Origin: Nereocystis luetkeana
Lineage: Eukaryota; Sar; Phaeophyceae; Laminariales; Laminariaceae
Direction of reading: 5' to 3'
NCBI GenBank assembly: GCA_031213475.1
Contig: JARUPZ010000013.1
Coordinates: 1,174,001 to 1,238,000, forward strand
DNA: 64,000 nt
The notes under the pieces were generated by a model. That model worked only from the letters and a program-made list of their open reading frames with translations. It ran no database searches and was not told the DNA's origin. This document shows positions 39,801-44,699 of this stretch, one piece after another; positions within the stretch are counted from its first letter, which is position 1, and each line of letters begins with the position of its first letter. The position numbers and the translations under genes were made by a program.

Positions 39801-42800
39801 GGTATTGACAGACTTGGGAGATTTGCATCTCTAGTTGAGACATTCAGTCTGTGCAAATGTTGTACAGATTCAGGCTACAAGTAACAGGGATTCAGGGATA
39901 GAGCCCCTAAATTCTAGAGATTCACATATTTATAGACAGAAAGCGAGAGATATTCAGAGACGTAGAACAGGGAACACACATATCTATTTACATTATTTTC
40001 CCAAGCATACCAGGTATCATAAGATTCCCCTTCGAGGTGTGGCTTGACCTGAAACACCGGGGAAGGCAGGGCAAGCCGTATACGAAGTACCCTAGGCTGG
40101 TGCTACAGTGGTGGTGGTGGTGGTGGGGTATGATGCCATGCTTTGAATTACCTCGTCTAGGCGTCTCTCGGGAGTGGCCCCGTTCCTCCCGAAAAGAAGG
40201 ACGTGTCTAGAGTTTGCTGGCGCAGCGCAACCCAATCCGAAGGTGGTGCATACTGCTGTATAGCGAAATCAACACGGGTGACAAGAGGAGAAGTCACTCG
40301 GCCCCGTGGCTCTGAGCGGTTGAATACCCCGGGCAGATCGTATACAGATCATGTGCAGATCATCGGTGCCCCATTCAATGATCTAGATCATTCAAGGCAG
40401 AAAAAAATATATTCCCGATTTCGTATTATCTAGCTGCTCCTGTTGCCGGGTGGAACCCCGCATAATCTGCATTATGTAGCACGTATTTCCTGGGCAGGAT
40501 CTGAGACTGCACAGATAGATCCTGCACATACAACCTCTCACACAACGGTAGGCGAGGAAATAGATCATCTACAGCAGATAAATAGATCATGATCTGTGCT
40601 ATTAATAGTTAGGCATAAAAAAGGTCCCAACAGTGACCCCGCCTGCCTGATCGCTTAAAACCCGACGCGCACCGTCCCGGCATTGTGGCGATGCGAGGGT
40701 CTATGGTCATACGACTACGGCCATGCATGACATTATGAGTACCTCCCCGCCCCTCCCCTACTATATAGCTTGGGTTGGCGTCGATGGGCAACGACACTGT
40801 AAAACATACTGCTCACTCGTACGTGAGCTAGACAACCAGGGGACCATTTTTTTTTTTGGCGGTCGCCCACAGCTGGTCGTCGAGTGAGATCAAATGTGCG
40901 AGGTAAGTAATCTTTACTCCGCACAAGCGCATTGATCGTACTACGTAGTGTTCAAGGTAAGACACCCACGAGGCAGTTACATAGTACTCTCATTGCTGTC
41001 TCTGGAAGTGGCTACACCGGAAATCATATTAACGCCTTGAAGCTATCATCCACACGCAAGTCCGCCTCACAAGCGGTTTTTATTAATAGTAGGATGCAAC
41101 TCCCCCTTCATGCGACTCGCCGGACACCTCACGGCACTTCACGCTTGGTGCAAGCAAATGTCTGCCTGGTTGGTGAAAACCCGACATGCTCCGTCCCGGC
41201 ATTGTAGGGATACGTGGGTCAAAGGCCATACAACTACGGCCATGCATGAGATCGAGTACATCTCTCCTATCGAATACACACCCCCTCTCCCATACCCCCT
41301 CCCCGTACGAGGCGTGGTCACTACTGACCTGGGCGGTCATTCGGAAGCCCTTGAAGTCGATGAGGCACTGCAGGGCGAAGTGCAACCCGCGAATGCGCGT
41401 GCCCAGGTAGTGCGTCGCGCCTCTCAAATCGTGTCCCGCCCCTGCGTGGGAAAGATAGGTGCATCCGAGAGCACGAAAGAACGGGGGGGAGAGACAACGG
41501 GGACGAAAGAGGCCAAGGAAAGAACGGAGGCGTTGTGTATGTATGGCTCGCTTGCGCGCACGCGAAAGGAAACCAGCAACAGAGCAAACATCGGAGACAA
41601 AAAAAAAGCAACTATAATAGCAGCGGCAACGCCACCCGACACAAGCACCAGCATCAAAAACAACAACGATACCAGCAGCAAGAGCAACAAACAAGGACGA
41701 AAAACACAGAGAAACAACCCCCCTGCGCCCAAATCGACCTTGAAAAAACACCAAATAAAAAAAAGGCGTGATGTCGCATGCATACAGACAAGAAAAAGTA
41801 GGGGGTGGGGGGGGGGGGGGGGGGAAACAAGACAAACCGTACAGGGCACTTGGGAAACGAAATAAACGCCCCTTGCGGGAGGGGAGGAGGGAGGGAGGGG
41901 GAGGGAGCGCAGCGTTCGCCTGACACGAAAGAAAACCAACAAACACACACACGTCGACACGCGAGAGACGTGAAAAAAGCAACCGCTTGCGGAAGGAACA
42001 CGCGGTGCTTTCCCGCGACGCGTCCACAAAAGTAGCCAAGACACAAACACACCCCCACCCACCAACCCACCTTTGGCCGCCGCCTCATCGTTGCCGCAGT
42101 AGGGCCCGCTGGACCCGTCGGCAAGCTTGAACAGGATTCCTCGCCACACGAACTTCTTGCCGCCCGCCACTCCGCCGACCGCTCGCGGTCTGAGGATGCA
42201 CACAAAATATGTCCAGTGCGCACCATACACACGGTGACGACACCGAGGTTTAGGCCTAGAACACTATCGATCGAGTAGTGACGGCGGATGACGCGTACAA
42301 CGCATGCCGCACACACAGCGTATGAAGCCCATGCAGCGCATACAGCGCATGCAGCGCATACAGCGCATACAACACACATACAACACACATACAACACATA
42401 ATATGAGCACGAGGGGGGGGGGGGACACACAACGTACCCCCCCCCCACCCCATGTAATATAATTCGAAGTATGGTAACAACGCAATGAGCGCCGAAATGT
42501 TGGAGGTGTCTCCGCCAGGAGTAGGAACAGTGTTCCGTGTCGAGAGGGATGCGTGGCCAATGGTCAAATTGCCAAGGCAAGCAGCAACTGAGTACGCCCC
42601 CGCCCGCATCCCGCCATCTCAAGCACCTCCCTCCCTAGGCAATGCCTGCCTGGTCGGTGGAAACCCGACATGCTCTGTCCCGGCATTCAAAGGATGTAAG
42701 AGTTATGTTCTCGCAATAGATGTTAGTATCCCCCCCCCCCTCCCGCCTCCCTCTGCCCCCTCCAAATCCCTTCTCTCGCCCACCGCTCCACCCCCCCCCG

Positions 42801-43754
42801 CGTCTCACTTGATGCTCTTGTCGTCGGGATCGAGGAAGTACTCCGATATGATGGTCTTCCCGTAGGTTACAGCTGCCGCCACGAAATCTCTGTTGACCGT
42901 TGTAAGGCGCTGCCACTTGTGATAGCAGTTGTCTTCAGTTTCTTCCGAGAGGTCGAGCGCTATCTGGAACAGCGTGTTCCAGTTACCGGTGTCCTGCAGC
43001 GGCCACACCATACCGAACGCCAAGAGGAAAAAGCAGAAGGGAGGGGGGGGGGGGAGGAAGAGGGGGGAAGGCGGGGGGCAGAGAAGGAGGAGAAGTGGGA
43101 GGGGGGGGGTCAAGGAGAAGGAGAAGGAGGAGGAGGAGGAGGAGGAGGAGGAGGCGTTCGAGGGGGGGGTCGAGACGAGGCGTTCGGGGGGGGGAAGTGT
43201 ACTCGATATCATGCATGGCCGTAGTCGTGCGACCATAGACCCTCGCATCCCTACAATGCTGGGACGGAGCACGTCGGGTTTTCAACGAGGGGAGGGGGGG
43301 GGGAGGGGTAGAAGGAGGAGGAGGAGGAGGAGGAGGAAGAGGAGGAGAGGAGGGGGAAGAGTAGGCGGGGCGGGGCAGGGAGGGGGAGAGCGGGGGGGGG
43401 GGGGGGGGGGGGGGGGGGGGCGGTATAGGAAGGGGAGAGGAGAAACGAATCGCGATAGCAAACAAGCTGTCTCGTCTGGCTGACGTTTCAGCAACGCCGA
43501 CAGAGACACCTTCCACTACCCAGGACACAAAAAAACTTTCAGCGCTACCAGGCAATACCAAAACACGGTACGCGGACCTCAATCTCCTCCGCGCAAGCCC
43601 CGGTAGCGCAGTCCCCCGCAGTGTCTCCAAACAGGAGTTTTCTGATTGGACCGAAGGCGGTCTCATGCGGGTTCTCCTTGGCATCCCCTGTCCCGTGCCT
43701 TGCAAGCGCCTCAACAGGACGCCTCTCGAAGAGCGCCTCCGCTGGCCTCGCGCC
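15729..43754 (-). CDS. CLU: CLU-family (clustered mitochondria / CLUH / eIF3-p135-like) gene, 21 internal exons, both ends missing
   Basis: CLU proteins are cytosolic RNA-binding proteins that keep mitochondria distributed and support translation of nuclear mRNAs for mitochondrial proteins. Twenty-one exons (join of the exon entries below) give 1001 codons plus 1 nt with no internal stop, and each donor phase fits the next acceptor. Recognisable Clu blocks in order: WNTLFQ, FVAAAVTYGKTIISEYFL, KFVWRGILFKLADG, AGHDLRGATHYL, LHFALQCLIDFKGFRM, YGTADGARTVHNEDP, CDIEGHKGNDGLYYLLDFSR, YWRMLRPEFV, PLSPDALSGF, EVHHATEILIENVVP, GVNIRHLGQV, MMLTEMVARTLKNIL, VEFLNLVTGAHSNSKRFW. The family assignment is secure. 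Missing are the start codon and N-terminal exons (above 43754) and everything after exon 21, where a TPR array normally sits. Introns range from about 0.2 to 9 kb. Confidence 0.93.
16291..16401 (-). CDS. CLU: CLU exon t: helical, TPR-like
   Basis: 111 nt, 37 codons, phase 0 to 0. Acceptor CACCCCTCTCAG/GCG, donor GACAAG/GTACGG. The peptide AQRLQKKGSPDKRIVKRLHW continues QAQQYFMTAYQSLPDDK. Alternating helices ending in a D-K turn resemble a degenerate tetratricopeptide unit, as expected after CLU-central. A 0.65 kb GTTAGC/GTCAGC satellite lies just upstream in the intron. Confidence 0.9.
16425..17080 (+). repeat. GTTAGC/GTCAGC hexamer-based satellite in a CLU intron
   Basis: About 650 bp of GCGTTAGCGTCAGC-type hexamers with G/T and A/C variants. 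Because the unit is 6 bp, all frames stay open and give artificial Ser-Val, Ala-Leu or Thr-Leu-Pro dipeptide ORFs on both strands. They are not genes. It lies between exons s and t. Confidence 0.95.
17632..17679 (-). CDS. CLU: CLU exon s: 16-codon micro-exon
   Basis: 48 nt, phase 0 to 0. Acceptor ACGCGACAG/TAC, donor CAG/GTACGG. It encodes YMHILDYGGGVMLSMQ. It is short, but it joins PIVR to AQRLQKKG in phase, with the same donor hexamer as exon t. No conserved motif of its own. Confidence 0.78.
17755..18050 (+). repeat. CGTGTAACCGTCA degenerate tandem repeat
   Basis: About 300 bp of GTAACCGTCACGTAACCG-like units of 10-13 bp within the intron between exons r and s. Confidence 0.85.
18066..18310 (+). 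repeat. GTAGATGATCTA repeat with shared leader
   Basis: A short leader (ATCTGTACTATTAATACGC, CAGATCCTGCACAGACCTCT) is followed by 15-bp units of CTGTAGATGATCTAGATGA. The same leader and units recur around 5395-5690 and 40330-40612, so this is a dispersed repeat, not a coding Asp/Leu-rich peptide. TATTAATA is at 18080-18087. Confidence 0.8.
18786..18893 (-). CDS. CLU: CLU exon r: DIQEIRPIVR
   Basis: 108 nt, 36 codons, phase 0 to 0. Acceptor CCCTCTTGTCAG/GGA, donor CGG/GTGAGT. The peptide GLVLIHEAERQFEKDNNPKG continues FMFAVADIQEIRPIVR, corresponding to the D...I.PIVK stretch that ends CLU-central. Confidence 0.93.
19392..19488 (+). mobile_element. family B foldback element with TTAA duplication
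   Basis: TTAACCTTTTTAGAACTGCA to GGTCATAAAAGGGTTAA. TTAA at both borders suggests piggyBac-type targeting. Intron between CLU exons q and r. Confidence 0.92.
19585..19716 (-). CDS. CLU: CLU exon q: CLU-central region
   Basis: 132 nt, 44 codons, phase 0 to 0. Acceptor TTTTTTCATGCAG/GTG, donor CAG/GTACAA. The peptide VVKGVLQRFGVGALTHVERR continues SLLEVMAEKPNVHKTCVLKL and TEMQ. RFG.G.L after the FW motif matches KFG....L in CLU proteins. Confidence 0.93.
20547..20611 (-). CDS. CLU: CLU exon p: VEFLNLVTGAHSNSKRFWEDE
   Basis: 65 nt, phase 1 to 0. Acceptor GATTTGGCAG/TGG, donor GACGAG/GTGGGG. It encodes V.EFLNL..G....S..FW, the CLU-central (eIF3 p135-type) entry motif. It joins in frame to VVKGVLQRFG in the next exon. 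Confidence 0.95.
21545..21669 (-). CDS. CLU: CLU exon o: LLTEMVARTLKNIL block
   Basis: 125 nt, phase 2 to 1. Acceptor ATGGAAAAAG/CAT, donor ATGCTTG/GTGAGC. The peptide ILRDMMLTEMVARTLKNILR is a near-invariant CLU segment, followed by SFQRKWMKAERSTSEQGMRM. The acceptor is purine-rich in its last 8 nt but has a long C/T tract upstream. Confidence 0.96.
21918..22022 (-). mobile_element. family A MITE in CLU intron
   Basis: TTGCGGGGGACC to GGTCCCCCGCAA, flanked by TA on both sides. Both ends carry the same T-to-G change (TTA to TTG), so the TIR pair remains perfectly complementary. Confidence 0.92.
22593..22661 (-). CDS. CLU: CLU exon n: GVNIRHLGQV mini-exon
   Basis: 69 nt, phase 2 to 2. Acceptor GGGGGACAG/GTG, donor AAGGG/GTGAGG. 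The peptide CGVNIRHLGQVRSTIDDKDH, KK matches the strongly conserved CLU motif G.N.R.LG.V. An in-frame GTAAGG inside it could act as an early donor, but only the longer exon fits the phase of exon o. Confidence 0.95.
23138..23270 (+). repeat. family C 3' fragment
   Basis: CTTGGTGCAAGCAATGCCCG … CGACTGCGGCCATGCCCGGC ATGAGTACACC then C-rich. Confidence 0.85.
23464..23690 (+). repeat. family C 3' half
   Basis: GACGCTGCCATCCATATGCA, CAAGCGGTTCTTCGGAAGAT, TGCGGTCCTGCATGACATGA. The shorter of two adjacent copies. Confidence 0.85.
23690..23905 (+). repeat. 29-30 bp minisatellite abutting CLU exon m
   Basis: Seven or so units of TACCGCACTGTAGAGGCATG + ACTCTCTCC, some truncated, ending 20 bp from the exon m donor. 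Units touch each other with no spacers, so it is not CRISPR-like. Confidence 0.9.
23923..24038 (-). CDS. CLU: CLU exon m: VHHATEILIENVVPMVAERL
   Basis: 116 nt, phase 0 to 2. The acceptor is preceded by an uninterrupted run of 15 T (…TTTTAG/GTG); donor CACAG/GTGAGG. The peptide is VHHATEILIENVVPMVAERL then SALQETVHGSLDLPIELH, with the split Arg giving LPIELHR, the start of the LHR.G.N.R.LG motif. A 29-30 bp minisatellite begins directly beyond its donor. Confidence 0.95.
24559..24663 (+). mobile_element. family A MITE in CLU intron
   Basis: TTACGGGGGACT to GGTCCCCCGTTA flanked by TA; standard interior. Confidence 0.93.
24880..25080 (+). repeat. (GACCC)n satellite next to CLU exon l
   Basis: AAAATATCACGGGTCGGACC, then CCTGACCCTGACCCGACCCG and a second block at 25025-25072, ending about 30 bp from the exon l donor. 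Confidence 0.9.
25111..25269 (-). CDS. CLU: CLU exon l: PLSPDALSGF block; GC donor
   Basis: 159 nt, 53 codons, phase 0 to 0. Acceptor GTATCTCTCCAG/ACG. The peptide ends WPHMPLSPDALSGF, CKDDPDRSIRNQE. The donor is read as CAAGAG/GCGAGC because only then does NQE join VHHATEIL, matching the family pattern N.EV..AT..L...VIP. A GT donor further on (GTGCAG/GTTTTG) would add four residues absent from the family. It follows a 9 kb intron. Confidence 0.9.
25395..26235 (+). repeat. TATCGGTATCG satellite
   Basis: About 840 bp built from TATCG, GGTATCG and CGAACTCCA(A/T)TATCGT modules with larger direct repeats of about 120 bp (for example near 25885 and 26065). It lies in the intron between exons k and l. 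Open frames across it are repeat artefacts. Confidence 0.9.
26236..27169. other. intronic stretch without assigned feature
   Basis: Mostly unique sequence inside the long CLU intron. A short open stretch on the plus strand at about 26734-26889 (DFEDISIMRRLHGS) looks peptide-like but has no start, splice or family support. Nothing else recognised. Confidence 0.4.
27170..27510 (+). repeat. (AAGAC)n / (GGCAAGACA)n satellite
   Basis: Purine-rich tandem AGACAAGACAAGGC units, about 300 bp, CLU intron between exons k and l. It gives a long artificial Lys/Gln/Arg/Thr ORF on the plus strand. Confidence 0.9.
27868..28012 (+). repeat. (GGGTC)n inverted satellite
   Basis: CGCGGGTCGGGTCAGGACGT TTTCGAAATCTCAC then GGATCGGGTCGGGTC, then GACCCGACCCG. 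The core AGGACGTTTTCGAAATCTCA recurs at 44085 and 24870. Confidence 0.9.
28403..28509 (+). mobile_element. family B foldback element with TTAA duplication
   Basis: TTAACCCCTTTAGAACTCCA to TGCTAAAAGCGTTAA with a small insertion in the right arm. Confidence 0.9.
28617..28690 (+). repeat. family C 3' fragment
   Basis: ACGTATGGCATACGACTACG GTCATGCATGAAATGAACAC, ends C-rich. A C2-like unit (CGAAAGGGATTTGTCGTCGA) precedes it at 28525. Confidence 0.75.
31700..32125 (+). repeat. two-unit diverged tandem repeat
   Basis: Segments near 31735-31890 and 31962-32115 share ATTTCAGAAGA.GG.TTTGACG, GGCC.AA.GTAGG.CTTGACGG, GGCAAAGG.GTAGGC.GTC and CCACTCAACT.GTCCAACTCA. The period is about 225 bp. Confidence 0.75.
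32327..33052 (+). repeat. family C full copy followed by C2 units, each ending in C runs
   Basis: A family C copy (32327-32848) followed by modules TCTCGAAAAGGATGCGTAGT CAATGGTCGAATGACTAATG and TCTCGAAAGAGATGCGTGGT, each terminated by ACGCC plus a C run. The modular 3' end shows the C run recurs after every GAGTACGCC/GAGTACACC. Confidence 0.87.
33258..33374 (+). mobile_element. family A MITE carrying an internal TATTAATA
   Basis: A family A copy (ACGGGGGACC to GGTCCCCGGTAA). Against other copies it has two insertions: 7-8 nt within the CATAAAACCTA segment and exactly 6 nt (TTAATA) at 33350-33355. Removing the 6 nt restores the family alignment. It abuts the next family A copy. Confidence 0.9.
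33378..33482 (+). mobile_element. family A MITE
   Basis: TTACGGGGGACG to GGTCCCCCGTAA followed by TA; 4 bp from the preceding copy. Confidence 0.92.
33485..33660 (+). repeat. GTGACGGTTCAACGGTAA tandem repeat
   Basis: Eight or so degenerate 18-24 bp units, immediately after two adjacent family A elements. Confidence 0.8.
34095..34255 (+). repeat. family C 3' fragment ending in (CCCCCA)n
   Basis: CTGCCTAGTCGGTGAAAACC … GCATGACATGAGTACACC, then CCCCCACCCCCA repeats 60 bp before CLU exon k. Confidence 0.88.
34275..34340 (-). CDS. CLU: CLU exon k: short basic/charged exon
   Basis: 66 nt, so it keeps phase whichever frame is used. Acceptor GTCTCGGCAG/GGG, donor GAGCAA/GTGAGT. In phase 0 it reads GGDERLLAERVRSLHRLRRQ then EQ, a likely helix. 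In the alternative phase it would read SAYEVYIDYDDKSK, but that frame meets a stop in the next exon. The splice sites are good; the frame choice is inference. Confidence 0.65.
34535..34638 (-). CDS. CLU: CLU exon j: ERLGLILETLPGF, ends in a poly-Gly homopolymer
   Basis: 104 nt, phase 1 to 0. Acceptor CTGACCCCCAG/ACG; the donor is placed at GGT/GTTGGG because that alone restores phase 0. The peptide is (D)ERLGLILETLPGFAPVTCL, DPNLRRPT and then about seven Gly encoded by a 20-base C run on the plus strand. The run straddles the donor, so both its length and the exact splice position are uncertain. Confidence 0.65.
35384..35475 (-). repeat. family C 3' fragment, reverse
   Basis: GGGGGGTGTACACGATATCA, CTCGCATCCCTACAATGCCA. 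Confidence 0.82.
35645..36227 (-). CDS. CLU: CLU exon i: large low-complexity insertion
   Basis: 583 nt, phase 0 to 1. Acceptor AAATGCAG/CAG, donor CCGCAG/GTGGGA. The 194 residues are rich in Ser, Ala, Gly and charged residues. They include RGMVDHLSSRISGGSKTSFG, the hydrophilic KRKGYSHDKRHSHISERSDE, a poly-Ala tract of about nine residues and a Gly run. It is probably disordered. It stays open for 583 nt and fits both neighbouring phases, which supports it being coding. Canonical CLU proteins have nothing comparable here. Confidence 0.85.
36403..36550 (+). repeat. family C2 then C 3' fragments
   Basis: TCTCGAAAGGGGTGCGCGGT … C18, then ACGACTACGGCCATGCATGA GACCGAGCACATCTCTCCTA ending in a C run. 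Confidence 0.82.
36624..36770 (-). CDS. CLU: CLU exon h: second half of barrel, then YWRMLRPEFV
   Basis: 147 nt, 49 codons, phase 0 to 0. Acceptor GCTCTTCAG/GTG; donor GAC/GTACGT, with GTAACC four bases on as an alternative. The peptide starts VKLDSGRTMQVAAARVEDRK and continues LSIYWRMLRPEFVKG to NCD. YRMLRPEFV is the conserved CLU segment that normally sits immediately before PLS.DA.SGF. Here that second motif is on exon l, 11 kb away. Confidence 0.95.
37195..37525 (-). repeat. family C reverse fragment plus forward C2 unit
   Basis: 37195-37378 is reverse family C (CTCGCATCCCTACAATGCCG, GGCGAGTCGCATAGGAATTG). 37436-37525 is a forward C2 unit after a C23 run. At 37345-37360 the copy has TA-CTCTAT-TA at the same site where the 41081 copy has TATTAATA. 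Confidence 0.8.
37638..37826 (-). CDS. CLU: CLU exon g: first half of a Tudor/SH3-like insert; GC donor
   Basis: 189 nt, 63 codons, phase 0 to 0. Acceptor CTGAATAG/GTG; the only donor that keeps frame with the next exon is GAG/GCGAGA. The peptide VDHLNTLLNDGTPVYVLPEA continues to TGVVLSAKLSNAAELTKNDI and TYE. The pattern GTPVYVL...TGVVLS......TYE/VKLDSG resembles a small beta-barrel (Tudor or SH3-like) in which G..V.V, G.V and Y.V...G recur. The barrel identity is inference. Tandem partial copies of the 5' edge lie just upstream. Confidence 0.85.
37940..38090 (-). repeat. tandem partial copies of the exon g acceptor region
   Basis: Two extra copies of the exon g splice acceptor and first codons lie upstream of the real exon. 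At 38041-38072 the minus strand reads GG.TCACCTGAACAGCCTCCTAA, against GTGGACCACCTGAACACTCT in the exon, and a second copy is at 37950-37985. Each is followed by GGGTTCTCGAGGGGTATGGGAGGGGGCGAGG-like sequence and a G run. The copies sit about 90 and 143 bp apart, so an intron minisatellite has grown from an exon edge. Confidence 0.8.
38809..38910 (-). CDS. CLU: CLU exon f: end of Clu domain core, LLDFSRSFPPE
   Basis: 102 nt, 34 codons, phase 0 to 0. Acceptor TACCGCTAG/GAA, donor AAG/GTATGA. The peptide EMYSACDIEGHKGNDGLYYL continues LLDFSRSFPPESPYK. The family equivalent is D.EGH.G.DGR.Y.LDF.R.FPPE, a hallmark of Clu domains. Confidence 0.97.
39195..39262 (-). repeat. decayed duplicate of the 3' edge of CLU exon e
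   Basis: The minus strand reads GGCAAGGAGATCAACCTGCG followed by a near copy of the exon e end and donor region (GGTCAAGCAAAAGGCGAG). Residues translate as AKPGKEINLRN, against KQAGQKLNLRA in exon e, with a 1-nt insertion and a GTGAGA-to-GCGAGG donor change. A pentanucleotide satellite separates it from the real exon. Confidence 0.8.
39287..39486 (+). repeat. (CCATA)n / (CCACA)n satellite
   Basis: About 200 bp of tandem ACCAT and ACCAC pentamers, pure CCATA at the left and interspersed CCACA at the right. It lies between exon e and its decayed copy, inside the intron downstream of exon e. Confidence 0.95.
39493..39639 (-). CDS. CLU: CLU exon e: LP....TL.YG..DGARTVH block
   Basis: 147 nt, 49 codons, phase 0 to 0. 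Acceptor CTTCCCAG/GCG, donor AAG/GTGAGA. The peptide reads ALLPVDSKTLKYGTADG, ARTVHNEDPQLAEWLKQAGQ, then KLNLRAHKVKQK, matching the family block TL.YGS.DGG.TVH..D..L....K..AEKLNL..HKV. A decayed partial copy of its 3' edge lies 0.25 kb downstream, beyond a CCATA satellite. Confidence 0.97.
40330..40612 (+). repeat. GATC-rich dispersed repeat
   Basis: GATCGTATACAGATCATGTG, AGATCCTGCACATACAACCT, AGATCATGATCTGTGCTATT. TATTAATA at 40600-40607 is at the same GATCTGT-CTATTAATA junction as in the 18080 copy. Confidence 0.75.
40640..41290 (+). repeat. family C fragment and full copy in tandem
   Basis: 40640-40745 is a 3' fragment (CGACTACGGCCATGCATGAC). 40757-41290 is a full copy from GCTTGGGTTGGCGTCGATGG to ATCGAATACACACCCCC. 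TATTAATA is at 41081-41088. CLU exon d begins about 40 bp beyond its end on the other strand. Confidence 0.88.
41329..41441 (-). CDS. CLU: CLU exon d: GHDLRG..H..LQCLIDFKGFRM block
   Basis: 113 nt, phase 1 to 0. Acceptor TTTCCCACGCAG/GGG, donor CAG/GTCAGT. The peptide AGHDLRGATHYLGTRIRGLH continues to CLIDFKGFRMTAQ. This is the strongest family signature in the window: CLU proteins have GHELKG...Y....I.GLH.PL..LIDY.G.R..A at this point. Confidence 0.97.
41800..41930 (+). repeat. G run and GGGA-rich tract
   Basis: G15 or so at 41806-41824 and GGAGGGAGGGAGGGGGAGGG near 41880, CLU intron between exons c and d. Confidence 0.9.
42071..42189 (-). CDS. CLU: CLU exon c: Clu domain GGKKF..RGILFK block
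   Basis: 119 nt, phase 2 to 1. Acceptor CATCCTCAG/ACC, donor AAAG/GTGGGT. The peptide contains GGKKFVWRGILFKLADG and PYCGNDEAAAKG, the Clu motif that normally reads G.KY...GI.FK.A.D....YGG.E.A.KA. It joins in frame to AGHDLRG in the next exon. Confidence 0.96.
42325..42405 (+). repeat. GCATACAGC 9-10 bp repeat
   Basis: GCGCATACAGCGCATGCAGC then ACACACATACAAC units, CLU intron between exons b and c. Confidence 0.9.
42515..42690 (+). repeat. family C2 unit and C 3' fragment
   Basis: TGTCGAGAGGGATGCGTGGC CAATGGTCAAATTGCCAAGG, then CTGCCTGGTCGGTGGAAACC CGACATGCTCTG. Confidence 0.82.
42809..42993 (-). CDS. CLU: CLU exon b: start of Clu domain
   Basis: 185 nt, phase 0 to 2. Acceptor GCCGCTGCAG/GAC, donor ATCAA/GTGAGA. 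The peptide begins DTGNWNTLFQIALDL and ends GKTIISEYFLDPDDKSI. This is the classic Clu-domain opening: WN..FQ, then a helix F.AAA..Y.KTIISE.FL. The split Lys codon is completed by the next exon. Confidence 0.95.
43030..43440 (+). repeat. (GGA)n and G-run block
   Basis: GGA/GGAGAA repeats at 43090-43150 and 43300-43370 and a G29 tract at 43391-43420, flanking a family C fragment, in the intron between CLU exons a and b. Confidence 0.9.
43185..43292 (-). repeat. family C 3' fragment, reverse
   Basis: GGAAGTGTACTCGATATCAT, CTCGCATCCCTACAATGCTG, between two GGA-rich tracts. Confidence 0.82.
43572..43754 (-). CDS. CLU: CLU exon a (N-terminal to Clu domain)
   Basis: 61 codons, phase 0 to 0. The acceptor is GGGCGGCAG/GGC after a T-rich tract, and the donor is best read as CGC/GTACCG (GAG/GTCCGC two codons earlier is also in phase). 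The peptide includes NPHETAFGPIRKLLFGDTAG and CAEEIEVR and leads directly into the Clu domain start. It is less conserved than the next exons, so the call rests on splice sites, frame and position. No upstream exon was identified. Confidence 0.72.
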
Positions 43755-44061
43755 CTGCCGCCCAACAACAACAAAATGGTCGCGGTACGTAAAACACACA
43801 CACAAACACAAAAACAACAAAAACAAAAGCCAAGGGCGAGTTTCAGGGTGGTTAGGTATGTAGGTTGTTTCGCAGGAAAGGTACCATACGTGGAGCTACG
43901 CAAACCAGAGGCTACCCGACTCGTATGCCGAGCACCTTACCAAAACATCATATTCATCGTACCAGGTACGATCTATTCCGAAAACTGGAGAAGGGTGCTG
44001 TATGGTGTCGGTAGGCGGTAAGACCGGGAAAAAGTCAGGTTTCTCTCTTCCCGGGTCACGA

Positions 44062-44258
44062 TTGAACCGGCCCGCGGGTCGGGTCAGGAACGTCTGAAAG
44101 TCTCACAGGTCTGGTTGGGTCAATAAGTCTCACGGATCGGGTCGGATCGGGTCGGGTTCAGAAGTTTTCAAACTCTCACGGATCGGGTCGGGTCGGGTTC
44201 GGTCACCCTTATCCCACCCGACTCGATAGGACTGACCCGACCCGCGCACAGCCCCCCG
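44062..44258 (+). repeat. (GGGTC)n inverted satellite
   Basis: Three GGGTC blocks separated by CTCAC cores, closed by GACTGACCCGACCCGC. Confidence 0.9.
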
Positions 44259-44525
44259 GAAAATAAAACGTGCTCGTAGGTAGCTACAAGGTTTCCCGTT
44301 CGGAGGCATTCGGATGAGGGGAGACGCGAGGCAAAAATCTGATGACGGGCGTGTGCAGCTGAGAAACGAAAGACCCACCGCTGTAAAAGTATTGATTTTT
44401 TCACGAGCCCAAACAACGAAAGGAATGAGGAACGACCCCCGGAAGGCAAAAGCGGTACGTGTACGCATGCACGTACGCAAAACATCCTGATCGGTTACCC
44501 GGGTACATACGTACCCTAAAGCACA

Positions 44526-44622
44526 TTAACCCTTTTAGGGCTGCAGTCCCGTTTTGGGGACAAATTACTTATAATTTGACTGGTTTGTCCCCAAAACGGG
44601 ACTGCGGTCCTAAAAGGGTTAA
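44526..44622 (+). mobile_element. family B foldback element, best-preserved copy
   Basis: TTAACCCTTTTAGGGCTGCA to CGGTCCTAAAAGGGTTAA, both TTAA borders intact and arms nearly perfect. Ends CCCTTTTAG/CTAAAAGGG after TTAA fit the piggyBac pattern of CCC-ended TIRs at TTAA (established for the superfamily; assignment here is inference). Confidence 0.93.
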
Positions 44623-44699
44623 AGCACACCAAGAAAGAGGTTGGTCGGTCTCGTGTCCTGCCGCGCAACGCTGGCCGTAGCAAAATCCTATCGCAGAAT

